DNA of 59,582 bases, taken from IMG/VR virus record IMGVR_UViG_3300025082_000008, positions 1 through 59,582 of that record; one strand, 5' to 3'. The first letter of the stretch is position 1; every line of letters starts with the position of its first letter. The DNA comes from a virus. Both the position numbers and the translations under genes were made by a program. The notes under the pieces were generated by a model, which had not been told where the DNA came from, did not search any database, and saw only the letters and a list, made by a program, of their open reading frames with translations. Shown here piece after piece: positions 1 to 9,328 of this stretch.

Positions 1-632
1 ATGATGGCATATGGTATAACACAGGCGGCTACGGCCCAGACGGAGGCGCTAACCCCTACACAGGCTCTCGAGGAAAAGATATGTGGCAGAACTCGACTTA
101 CGGAACGATGCAGACAAATGGGATCACTATAAGGCCGAAGTACTATTTTAGTCATCGTCACTTCGGGCATTACGCAGACATGGCCAAGCAAGGCCGTGAC
201 TCAAAGATGCTGATGTCACTAGCTTCAGCCCACGGAGGCACGCTCGCAGGAGATGCCCGCGTGAGGCGCTCAGCGACATCCAGACATAGCCTGCCGTCGC
301 CTGTGCAAGTGAAGCTAGTGTCTGGTGCTGTGACAGAAGGTGCGAAGATCAAGAACTACTATCTTGAGTCACATCCAGCTAGCCTGTTTCACATTACTGA
401 AAGCATTGCAAGTGACACAGAAGGACAGATGCTTTTCATCTACACTAAAGGGAACGTAAGTCTTCAGTCGACATCATCATTCGGCTGGTCAGAGTCTGGA
501 TCTGGTCGTGTCGTTAACGTACCGCTATATAATTTGTTTGCAATGCTCGAGTTCGGATGGGTCACAGCAGAGCAGATGTCTGCTGCATCAGCCTATGCAA
601 ACATTGCAACGAGAATGATGGTCCCAGATTAA
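1..632 (+). CDS. Virion structural protein, C-terminal part (5' truncated by window)
   Basis: The reading frame (codons from base 3) is already open at the window edge and runs to a TAA at 630-632. The ATG at 81 is therefore probably internal, and the true start lies outside. The visible ~209 residues are Gly/Tyr-rich at first (from base 3) and then contain the segment FSHRHFGHYADMAKQGRD. From memory, such "R-H-(F/Y)-G-H-x-x-D-M" segments occur near the C-termini of large virion proteins of aquatic phages. No enzymatic motif is visible. It precedes a run of structural genes on the same strand, which supports a virion role. Exact function is unknown. Confidence 0.6.
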   Translation, partial: DGIWYNTGGYGPDGGANPYTGSRGKDMWQNSTYGTMQTNGITIRPKYYFSHRHFGHYADMAKQGRDSKMLMSLASAHGGTLAGDARVRRSATSRHSLPSPVQVKLVSGAVTEGAKIKNYYLESHPASLFHITESIASDTEGQMLFIYTKGNVSLQSTSSFGWSESGSGRVVNVPLYNLFAMLEFGWVTAEQMSAASAYANIATRMMVPD

Positions 633-706
633 TTTTTAATTGATGACAGACCATAATTTTTATCTAGCGGATAATTATTGTATGATAAGAACAGGGAAGT
701 GATTAA

Positions 707-1753
707 ATGGCAGGGATACTTGACAAAAAGACGAGATTTATTGACTATGTAATCACACAAGAGGGCAAGCGACAGTTAGCGTCAGGGAAGATGCGCGCGA
801 TGTATGCTTCTGTTACAGATATGCACACATTCTATGACGTCAATGAGCATGATGATGTGAATAATAGAATATTCTTTCAGGTCATGGAACGCCCTGAGAA
901 TGTCATTGTCTTAGAGAAGGATGACAGCGGAAGCCTCATTGACTTTAATTTTTCACCGACAGGCAGCATAGTTGGTAACGATATATTTGATAAGGATGCA
1001 ACAGCTACAAACATCCTGAAGCTAACGGCTGTCACAGGATCAAAGTTTGCCAGCACAAGCGACCAGATCCTGCGGTCTTTCTTGACACACTTCAAGCGAA
1101 ACACTATGGTAGGCACTTACTTTTCTAACGGGTCCAATGACTTCAGATTAAATCGTAAGCGCTTAAACTTTTCAATTAGTAATTCTGTTCCGTTTGAGCA
1201 TGGACCTCAAGGTGAGACGATTAATGTCAATAATGCTGAGCCGTTCTTTTTTGATTCAAAGTTAACACACTTAAAAAACTTCATGTTCCTCCCGCCTGTC
1301 AACACAGACGGCTCACCATATGGTGTTCATAAAGACTTAAGAAGCACAAAAAAAGAGACGCTACGAATGATCAAACGTGAGTTAGGCGTAGGTGCATTTG
1401 ACTCTGACACACTTGAAGTAGAAGATAATTATCGTGCTAGAGTTGACAAAATGGGTGACTTCAGCGTCATAAATAGAAATAAGCTGAAGTCTGTCAACAC
1501 GAGCATGCCAAAAGAGTTCAAGACAGTTATTTTTAAGAAGACATCAAGAGATAATAATTTGTTAATACAGTTATTTGAAAACAGTAAAAATGCAAAACTT
1601 ACAAAGCTTGATATCATCGATGCCGGAGCATTCTATGATAGGAAGGCAACAAACGGAAGGAATGAGAAGCGAATTTTTTATGTAGGAAAGATATACTTTG
1701 ATGACTTTAAGGTTCCAACATTCATAAACATATTTACGTTAGTATTTGATTGA
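707..1753 (+). CDS. Virion structural protein with "GILD...T..G...LA" N-terminal module
   Basis: 348 residues, starting at an ATG preceded by an AGGGAAG ribosome site. The N-terminus (MAGILDKKTRFIDYVIT, then EGKRQLASGK) resembles the N-terminus of the protein at 11536 (GFLDHSTNNIIVDAVLT, then DLGRQALAKN). This module recurs in tail or baseplate-associated proteins of large phages. The remainder is mixed alpha/beta without a catalytic motif. It is followed after 8 bases by the next structural gene, so it is probably co-transcribed with the large proteins downstream. Virion assignment is inferred from the module and neighbourhood; the exact position in the particle is unknown. Confidence 0.6.
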   Translation: MAGILDKKTRFIDYVITQEGKRQLASGKMRAMYASVTDMHTFYDVNEHDDVNNRIFFQVMERPENVIVLEKDDSGSLIDFNFSPTGSIVGNDIFDKDATATNILKLTAVTGSKFASTSDQILRSFLTHFKRNTMVGTYFSNGSNDFRLNRKRLNFSISNSVPFEHGPQGETINVNNAEPFFFDSKLTHLKNFMFLPPVNTDGSPYGVHKDLRSTKKETLRMIKRELGVGAFDSDTLEVEDNYRARVDKMGDFSVINRNKLKSVNTSMPKEFKTVIFKKTSRDNNLLIQLFENSKNAKLTKLDIIDAGAFYDRKATNGRNEKRIFYVGKIYFDDFKVPTFINIFTLVFD

Positions 1754-1761
1754 GTTAATAG

Positions 1762-4569
1762 ATGAAAGTTTTAGTAGACAAACATGATATCTTTGTGAAT
1801 CCGCAAGACCTGGATTATAAAATATCAACAAAACCAAAGATCACCAAAATAACTAAGTACTACGAGCCCAGTCTCGATCGTATTCAGAAGGTGCTCGAAA
1901 TAGAACTATACTGTGTTGTAGATCAAAGAAATCTCTATGAGGGGAAAGTTAGAAAAATAGAAGCGTATTTAAGTGAGAATAGTATTGATTTTTATAACTC
2001 ACCTGACGCTAGTGCATATGCAGATGCAGACATGACTGATCCTTTAGAAGTAAATAATATTTCGTATGATATCGTAAGCATTCGTGAAGATAAAGAAGTT
2101 AAAAAGTACAATGACATGGCGTACTTAACATCATTTGAACCATATCGAAATTTTAATAAAGTTCCTGCAAAAATGATTAATATACGCAAACTAACTGATG
2201 AGCAGGCATTTGGAAGTAGAGCAAGATATAAAATTGTAAGTCGCCGCAGCAGAAATTCAAATTCATCAAGTAATAGACGACAATCTGCAACAACGAGTTC
2301 AACTATCTTAGATTTCTTTGAGTCTACCGGCCGAACTGCATCCGGAACAAAGATTCAAGAGACAGAGAAAAATACTAAAAATTATGGCCGCGCTTTTAAG
2401 AATAGATATCATATGATAACATCTCAGGGCCGTGACCCTATGTCTATTTTTCAGCATCCCGAAGATGGCCAGGGTATGGTCGCGTTTTTCAAAGGTGTGA
2501 AGTGTATTGATAAACCTGCTATACATAATCATAGGCTGAGAAAGATTGTAAAAAAGTATGCAACACAACAGATGGAAAAAAATCCTAGTGTAGCAACGTC
2601 TGTTAAAAAAATACGTGTGTCTCGAAGGGTTAAAAGGCTAAAGACAAAACTTAAGCTAACTGCAAAACAGCTCATACAGCTGTCAACAGTTGGTGATGAG
2701 CTTCTTATTTTTGCGTACGATAAGGAAGGAAATAAAATAGACAGTACAGGATATCAGCTAAATGCAAAACAGATACTTAGAAGCATAAAAGCAAAAAGGC
2801 CTGTTACAAAATTTCACGCAACGTCAACAAGAAATATAAGAGGGAAAATTATTACAACAATTCAAAACTATGATAAGCGCCCAGTCCACTTGAACGTCTA
2901 CACAAAGAAAATTTTTAATTATTACCCTAATACAAGAAGTGAATTTCTAAAAACAGATGATGATGTCTTTATTAAAGGAAAGGGCAGGGCCACTATAATT
3001 GATGGAATGGATGAAAAGTCAGGTGACCTCACACCTCTTTTTGGAACGTCAACACCTGTCTTTCATAGATTTACAGCAGACTATGATGATTATGAGTTAG
3101 CAAACTCCGCATGTTCATTTGTGGGACCAGTTAGAGGCAGCAACGATAAACCGTATTGCAGCTTTTATGCAAAAGTAATAAATGATGCAGATACTCCAAG
3201 AATCAGAATCCGAGTGAGCAATGTATCGCAGGGTGTGAATAGTTTTAGAGTTCTTAAGCGTGTTGTTAGCACTAGCTTAAGAGGACAAAACTATATAATG
3301 TTAAGAGATGAAAACTTTGCTGTGCAGCGTGATGTGTTTATCACAAGTCAAGATGATACTGAAGCAGGCAATTATTCAGTTGATGACTATGATATCGAAG
3401 ATGATGTAACTTATGAGTATGTGGTCCAGATGAGAACTACTGCAGGTATAAAATATACAACTGGACACACATGTTTTGAAAAGTACATGAAACCTAGCTC
3501 CGCCCTTTCATTGACAGTTAAAAATGCCAAATTTTCTCCTAAGACGTCTGTCAACAAAGATGTACCCTATGCATCAACTGTCAAGACTTCATTTCTTGTG
3601 AGTGTTAATGTAATAGAATCAGATGTCGATAAGCTTCTAAACTCTGTTCATGGAGACGCGCATGAGCTGTTTAAGGATGAATTTTCTTCTGTAAAAGACG
3701 CGTCAAACCTGATATACGGTGTTAAAGTTCATAGGATCAACAGGGGGACAGGCGAGACTAATTATGTTGGTAACTTTAAAGCAGCAAAGTCAAAGACAAG
3801 TAGTGAAAAAACAGAAATTGAAGGCTATGAGCAGGCAATATTTTGTACTGTTACTGATACACACTCACCATTTTACAATTATGAGTATAAAATTGAGCCC
3901 TATATTATGCCACCGTCTCATGTCTTAGATAAAGTAGACGGCCTTATTGCAAACTTGGCAAGAAAAAACTTTAAGAAAAATACATTGGCCACAAAATTCG
4001 CAGCATCAGCAGCTGCTATAAGAAAAAATTCAGCATCTAAAACACTTGTAAGCTCTGTAGGGTCAAAATTTGCATCAGTAAAGTCAAACAAGGGTGCTAT
4101 CTCTAGTAACAGGTCACTACTTACAACAAACTCTGATGAATTATTCTCTGAGGGTTTAACTGGAGATATACTGTATTTTCCAGTCAAGAGTGCATTTGGT
4201 GATTACTTTAAGAAGGCAAATTTTTTATCAAAAGGCACAGTTAAAAAGTTAACATATTTTCAAAGGCACAGATCGCCATCCATCGCGCGAATCAGAAAAT
4301 CATATACGAAGGTGCGAATGAAAATTGATGGCGATGATAGATTTGTAGACTTCTACATTATTCTTAAGAGAGAAAATGCGCAAAAAGATTTACTTATTGA
4401 TGGTGCTGTACACAGTTGGGATTCCCATGGCACTTCTCAGGTTTATAATTTTATCTCTAAATGCGTGGGGAGTTTTGGTGCAATTGAGTATTTTGTTATA
4501 CCTGTTGCTAAAGATGGAACGCTGGGTGCTTTATCACCTATCGGAGCAATTTTAATAGATGAAGAGTAA
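1762..4569 (+). CDS. Large virion protein, probable FN3-like beta domains
   Basis: 935 residues, starting 8 bases after the previous gene. The first third is rich in Lys/Arg and Ser/Asn, with a serine-rich linker near residues 155-180. The middle (about residues 470-580) has alternating beta strands and a segment VTYEYVVQMRTTAG, followed by a second similar region at the C-terminus (YFVIPVAKDGTLGALSPIG). These Y-x-V-x-x-x(T/K)xxG strand endings are typical of fibronectin-III-like folds. No signal peptide, membrane segment or enzyme motif is seen. Probably a tail-peripheral or baseplate-peripheral protein made with its neighbours. FN3 is my fold reading, not a search result. Confidence 0.55.
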   Translation: MKVLVDKHDIFVNPQDLDYKISTKPKITKITKYYEPSLDRIQKVLEIELYCVVDQRNLYEGKVRKIEAYLSENSIDFYNSPDASAYADADMTDPLEVNNISYDIVSIREDKEVKKYNDMAYLTSFEPYRNFNKVPAKMINIRKLTDEQAFGSRARYKIVSRRSRNSNSSSNRRQSATTSSTILDFFESTGRTASGTKIQETEKNTKNYGRAFKNRYHMITSQGRDPMSIFQHPEDGQGMVAFFKGVKCIDKPAIHNHRLRKIVKKYATQQMEKNPSVATSVKKIRVSRRVKRLKTKLKLTAKQLIQLSTVGDELLIFAYDKEGNKIDSTGYQLNAKQILRSIKAKRPVTKFHATSTRNIRGKIITTIQNYDKRPVHLNVYTKKIFNYYPNTRSEFLKTDDDVFIKGKGRATIIDGMDEKSGDLTPLFGTSTPVFHRFTADYDDYELANSACSFVGPVRGSNDKPYCSFYAKVINDADTPRIRIRVSNVSQGVNSFRVLKRVVSTSLRGQNYIMLRDENFAVQRDVFITSQDDTEAGNYSVDDYDIEDDVTYEYVVQMRTTAGIKYTTGHTCFEKYMKPSSALSLTVKNAKFSPKTSVNKDVPYASTVKTSFLVSVNVIESDVDKLLNSVHGDAHELFKDEFSSVKDASNLIYGVKVHRINRGTGETNYVGNFKAAKSKTSSEKTEIEGYEQAIFCTVTDTHSPFYNYEYKIEPYIMPPSHVLDKVDGLIANLARKNFKKNTLATKFAASAAAIRKNSASKTLVSSVGSKFASVKSNKGAISSNRSLLTTNSDELFSEGLTGDILYFPVKSAFGDYFKKANFLSKGTVKKLTYFQRHRSPSIARIRKSYTKVRMKIDGDDRFVDFYIILKRENAQKDLLIDGAVHSWDSHGTSQVYNFISKCVGSFGAIEYFVIPVAKDGTLGALSPIGAILIDEE

Positions 4570-4571
4570 AC

Positions 4572-7500
4572 ATGTCAATTAAACCAACAAACGCAAATTT
4601 TACTTTAAGCGCAAGCTTAAACAACCTTAGTAAACCAGTAAACTTAACTCTTGCAGGTATAAATCTCACTGATGATTCTTCATCATCTCTCGGCTCAGAG
4701 GGCTATGATACGATGACAAATGCGAATGCTGCTGATCGCTATGAGATACTTTACTTATCTGGGCTTAACCCCCTAAAAGCTCTTTTGATTGCTAACACAG
4801 AGTTTGTTCCCATTGCTGTGGGGGCCAAAAATGATGATTCGTCAACAATTAATTTAAATTTTGGGGAGGAAGAGAGCATAAGCGTAACAAATTGTGCACG
4901 CCTGATTGAGTTGCATAGGCAGATAAGAGAGTATATATTAAATACTGCAACTAGTCTACTTTCTAGATCGCAAGACTTCAATGTGAATAATTTTTATAAG
5001 TCGTTGCAGTATGTGCTTAACACAAAGCCTAAGAGTGCGGGATCATCTTCAAAGTCAAAAAGTAGAAGTAAGTCACCTGGAGGTTTGTCTGTCTCAAGAT
5101 CCCGCGTGCCGAATCCGAACACAGCAATTAGTATCGGCTCTTGTATTGATGCTTCCAATCCAACAATGTCTGGCACTGTGAATAATATCATAAAAAAACT
5201 TCAAAGTACGCCACACACAGCAGGCAAGCTGTCAGTCAGCAAGACTCAAAGTTTTAAGTTAAACTCACTTCGTGCTGTAGCAACACAACATAAAAATAGT
5301 CCTCTACTTAAATCAATTGTAGAATATATTTTATATGAAAAAATAATTCTTGATGCCATCGAGTACTTAAGCGGGATCTTACGGATCAAGTCAGACTTAG
5401 AGGACAATTACTCGCTCAGTATGATGGAAATGAAAGGATCTTCATTTGATGATTTAGACATAGGATTTGGTGGCATGCAAGTTGATTTTGATGAGCTTTC
5501 TAATACCGGGATGTTGGGTGATCGCACCGGTGCAGCATCCGTTGCTACGACAGTCAAGGGTGCCGGTGTCATAAGGAATAATATGGGTCTGTCATTTGAC
5601 AGCACTGCTAGTAATATTGATGAGTACTTCAACTTATTGACCTCATTGGCATCAAAAATTTTACTAAATGACTCTGCAACTGTATTGCAGTCTTTTAAGA
5701 GTAATGATAAGAATACCAGTATGTCCGGCGGACAGGTCATTGTTCAGAAAGAAGGTGACTTAAGAGAAGCTATGGTGAGACTGTCAAAAATTAGATTCTC
5801 AGCTGTTGTCCCTTCTGAAGAGAGGGTAACATCATTAAGCTCGACACAAATTCTATCTGACGAGAATATTGAAAAAATTGAAGGTGCAATTTCTGATGAT
5901 CTTGTTGGAACATACGCTGAGCTACTTGTTGCGGCCACCTTTGATAGCATATATGAAATGACAGGTAGATGTGATGTGGAACTTAAGTTACCCAAAGTAT
6001 TGCCCCAGGGCGGCTCAAGTAGACTAAACCCATCAGCCAAGTCAGCAACAGGAAAAGCAACAATCGTATCGTACTTAAAATACGCGCTAGGTGACATGAT
6101 ACCTGATTCCGCCGCTAGCGATAAGGATATAAAAAGTCATACACTGAGTAAAAAGGAATATTCAGCTATAAGAGTACCCAGAGGAAGCCGCGGAACTAGA
6201 GCTAATGTGACTAATTTAGGCGTTTTGGGTGAATTTTTATCAAGAATAGAGAAGGCTTCTGACGGATTGAACTATATTCCCCTAGAGAGCACAATTGGAA
6301 AGCTAAATGCAAAAACTGGTAGCACTTCTTTCTATACAGGCCCAGAGGCTTTTATTGATAGAGCCTTACAAGCAGGTGATATCAAGTTTGAAGAATTTTC
6401 AAAATTTGTCGACATGTATATGGATGTGACAGAGGCTTTTGCAGAGGATATTCTTAAGCTGACAAATTGTGGGTATGGTCATTTGACAACAAACAAGAAT
6501 TCAAAAATAACACCGCTAGGAGCGTTATCACCTTCTGGCTGCATTGAATCGTTACTATGCTCGCTAGGGAAGGATATAAAGCGGGGGGCTGAGACATCAA
6601 AAGCAATCCCAGGTTTAGCATATACTGCTATGTATAGCTACGGAGTTGAAAATAGAAGAAATTGTTTCCAGGCATCTTTGCTCGGCCTGCTGGCCTCTGG
6701 TGTATGGACAGGCCTCGGGACAGCTACAGCAAGACTTGATACTAGCGCTACAAAAGATGCTGCTGAGGAAAACCAGAATAAAGTTGAAGCAATGGCCAAC
6801 GTTCTGTATTTTGCGCATGAGGCGAGAACAGAGAAACTAACGATCAATCTTTTGTATGCGCAAGCAAAAGTCAAGAAGTTACAGACTATGTCCAGAAAGT
6901 ATTTTATGAATGATGACGAGAAGTACAAAGTTGTTATAACTGATGACAAACATAGTTGGTTAACTGACAAAGACAAAGATCTACACAAATTAGGAAAAAG
7001 CAAATACGTAATTCAGCGAGAAGCAAATAAGCCTGATGAGTTTGAAGAGGCCTCAGCGCTGCACGCACTCGGGGACGCTGGCCATTTTTCGTTCAAGATA
7101 ATGAAAAAGTCTGGTGATACAGACTTAGCAGATGCTTTTAGAATGAGAGACATTGACGGTAGTATTTTAGCAACTTCTATTGCGATTGGATTATTAGCAG
7201 CTGTTGCAATAGGAAGTGGCGGACTTGCCGTCTTTGCAGCTGCGTGGGGGGTAATGCTTCCTGTAGCCATAGGCGCAGCAGTTGGAGCAGCCAGCGCTGC
7301 AGTCACAATTGGAGTAGCAAAATCAATTAGATCAAGAGACAATCTAACTCAGGACCAGCAGGAATCAATGGCATTCCAGGGCCCGCAACTGAGTAGATAT
7401 GCTGGTGCATTTAATACTTTCCTCATGGATGAACACCTAACTAACGATCCAGAAACAAGCAGAGCAACAGAGTACTCAAGAATGTCAAATTCTATAGGTG

Positions 7501-9311
7501 AGAATGCTTCACATGATTTTTTTGCAACACTTCTTGACACAGAAAAATCTGCATTCATAGGCAGTGCATCAAATCATATCCGTAGTGGCAAAAAATTCCA
7601 GTGGCGATGGCGAACAACAGTGAGAAACTACGGACCAATATATAGTCTCGGCATGCATCAAAGAGCTTGGGTATGGTGGAACTGGTCTGCACAGTGTATA
7701 CAAAGATACACGACTGTTAGACTTTCGTCTAATAATCCTGGTGGTGCAAACAATGCGTATGTGAAAATTCATATGTATAAAGACCAGATTAACGCTATTG
7801 GGGATGCATTTTGGGATGTGGGTAATGGCGCAACTTCATACTCATTCCCTCCGCACCCGAATGCGTTATTTTCTCTTTGGTATGAGAACAGTTATAAGCA
7901 CGCGTATCACGCAGCAAGAGAGATAGTGAAAAAGGCTCAAATAAGAGAGCAACAAATTGTTGGACTGTGTTTAGCACTTATGACGCACGCAAAGAACTTA
8001 GGGCGATATCGAGATAAATTCATCAAGTATATAAAGACAGGTGATGGCACAAAAACAAAAGCACTTGCAATTAAAGCGCTGAGAGAAAACAAGATATACG
8101 GTAAGTCTGTCAAACTATTAACAAAAGAGAAGGTGAGTCAGATGTATGCAGACTATCTAACATCTTTTAAGTCTGTTAATGGCACACCACTATACTCTTA
8201 CGATGACACTTATAACTTGACTTCATTGAAGTTAATGTATAAGGTGCTCTCGCAGAGAGGCTATGGGCTATTAGAAGGCAGAGGAAAAGAGCTTAGAGGT
8301 AATAAGACTGTTCTTCATGTAGGTGTGACAAATTCAATGATAGCAACTATGAGACTTGATGCATACAAAGACACAGGAGACAGAAAGTATTTAAATTCGT
8401 CAAAGATTTGTATTAATGTCTATAAGAAAAATCAGTTAAACTCATATGAGCTATTGTATCCCAAAGCATATATTTTTGACATGTCAGCACACATACTAGA
8501 TATAGATCAAAATGGAGACCATTTATCTCATATATCAGACTTTCAAGAGACATGGAATCTATCTGATGTTATTAAAAACACATCAGTTACAAGATGGACA
8601 GATCAAGGTGATAATCCTGGATTAGAAACAGATGCGTATACAGATGACTTTAGGGCAGTTATTGGAAAGGGTATGACAGCAAAGGGGATAAATGATAAAG
8701 ATGTTTTTATTAATCATATGTTCGATTATTCATTTAAGCTGTATTATAGACTCACGCTAGGAATTGATATAAAGGAGCGCACGTATCTCCTAGGGAAGAA
8801 TATTATAGAGCATGATAACGTAACTGCAACAAGAAGTGTGGGACAAGCTGCATTGCAAGCGCAGTATGATTCACTGGAAGGTAAAGTTACTGAAATGTAT
8901 CCTGCTGCTAATCTTGATCCTCTACTATCATCAGAGATGTTCAGAGTTTTAAACGTCATAAAAGCATCAAGTCTTTATAGCGGCCTGAATAAGATAAAGA
9001 AAGTGTTTAATCCAAAAATGTTTGATAGAGTGTTTGCAGTACTAGTCAATGAAAAAGATTTCGTAGTTCATAAGGACTCGCTATCAAAGGATTGGCTAGA
9101 CATATATCAGAGCGAGCCTTCATTTGAGTATACATCGAAGCTCTATAGACCTGACGTAGTTGATGATTTTTCAGGAGATATCTCTTCATCGACTCAGGTT
9201 AATAACATTACAACTGTGACAAAGAAGTATAAAGCATCTTGTTTTAATAACTACCCAGAAGTGTATACTTATTATGTTAACATTTCACTGTTACCTGATG
9301 ACGCTTACTAA
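4572..9311 (+). CDS. Giant virion protein with internal hydrophobic Gly/Ala segment
   Basis: 1579 residues, the largest gene in the window, starting 2 bases after the previous stop. The N-terminal half is largely helical and polar, with a Ser/Lys-rich linker near residues 155-180. Residues about 865-916 form a strongly hydrophobic Gly/Ala-rich stretch (two parts split by Leu-Pro), long enough for a membrane hairpin or amphipathic bundle, flanked by charged sequence. A Trp/Arg-rich part follows (about residues 1010-1045). No lysozyme or peptidase motif was recognised. Its position among structural genes suggests a virion component. The hydrophobic hairpin could be relevant to membrane contact during entry, which is inference. 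Confidence 0.55.
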   Translation: MSIKPTNANFTLSASLNNLSKPVNLTLAGINLTDDSSSSLGSEGYDTMTNANAADRYEILYLSGLNPLKALLIANTEFVPIAVGAKNDDSSTINLNFGEEESISVTNCARLIELHRQIREYILNTATSLLSRSQDFNVNNFYKSLQYVLNTKPKSAGSSSKSKSRSKSPGGLSVSRSRVPNPNTAISIGSCIDASNPTMSGTVNNIIKKLQSTPHTAGKLSVSKTQSFKLNSLRAVATQHKNSPLLKSIVEYILYEKIILDAIEYLSGILRIKSDLEDNYSLSMMEMKGSSFDDLDIGFGGMQVDFDELSNTGMLGDRTGAASVATTVKGAGVIRNNMGLSFDSTASNIDEYFNLLTSLASKILLNDSATVLQSFKSNDKNTSMSGGQVIVQKEGDLREAMVRLSKIRFSAVVPSEERVTSLSSTQILSDENIEKIEGAISDDLVGTYAELLVAATFDSIYEMTGRCDVELKLPKVLPQGGSSRLNPSAKSATGKATIVSYLKYALGDMIPDSAASDKDIKSHTLSKKEYSAIRVPRGSRGTRANVTNLGVLGEFLSRIEKASDGLNYIPLESTIGKLNAKTGSTSFYTGPEAFIDRALQAGDIKFEEFSKFVDMYMDVTEAFAEDILKLTNCGYGHLTTNKNSKITPLGALSPSGCIESLLCSLGKDIKRGAETSKAIPGLAYTAMYSYGVENRRNCFQASLLGLLASGVWTGLGTATARLDTSATKDAAEENQNKVEAMANVLYFAHEARTEKLTINLLYAQAKVKKLQTMSRKYFMNDDEKYKVVITDDKHSWLTDKDKDLHKLGKSKYVIQREANKPDEFEEASALHALGDAGHFSFKIMKKSGDTDLADAFRMRDIDGSILATSIAIGLLAAVAIGSGGLAVFAAAWGVMLPVAIGAAVGAASAAVTIGVAKSIRSRDNLTQDQQESMAFQGPQLSRYAGAFNTFLMDEHLTNDPETSRATEYSRMSNSIGENASHDFFATLLDTEKSAFIGSASNHIRSGKKFQWRWRTTVRNYGPIYSLGMHQRAWVWWNWSAQCIQRYTTVRLSSNNPGGANNAYVKIHMYKDQINAIGDAFWDVGNGATSYSFPPHPNALFSLWYENSYKHAYHAAREIVKKAQIREQQIVGLCLALMTHAKNLGRYRDKFIKYIKTGDGTKTKALAIKALRENKIYGKSVKLLTKEKVSQMYADYLTSFKSVNGTPLYSYDDTYNLTSLKLMYKVLSQRGYGLLEGRGKELRGNKTVLHVGVTNSMIATMRLDAYKDTGDRKYLNSSKICINVYKKNQLNSYELLYPKAYIFDMSAHILDIDQNGDHLSHISDFQETWNLSDVIKNTSVTRWTDQGDNPGLETDAYTDDFRAVIGKGMTAKGINDKDVFINHMFDYSFKLYYRLTLGIDIKERTYLLGKNIIEHDNVTATRSVGQAALQAQYDSLEGKVTEMYPAANLDPLLSSEMFRVLNVIKASSLYSGLNKIKKVFNPKMFDRVFAVLVNEKDFVVHKDSLSKDWLDIYQSEPSFEYTSKLYRPDVVDDFSGDISSSTQVNNITTVTKKYKASCFNNYPEVYTYYVNISLLPDDAY

Positions 9312-9328
9312 CACAGGCAAGTAGCTAC

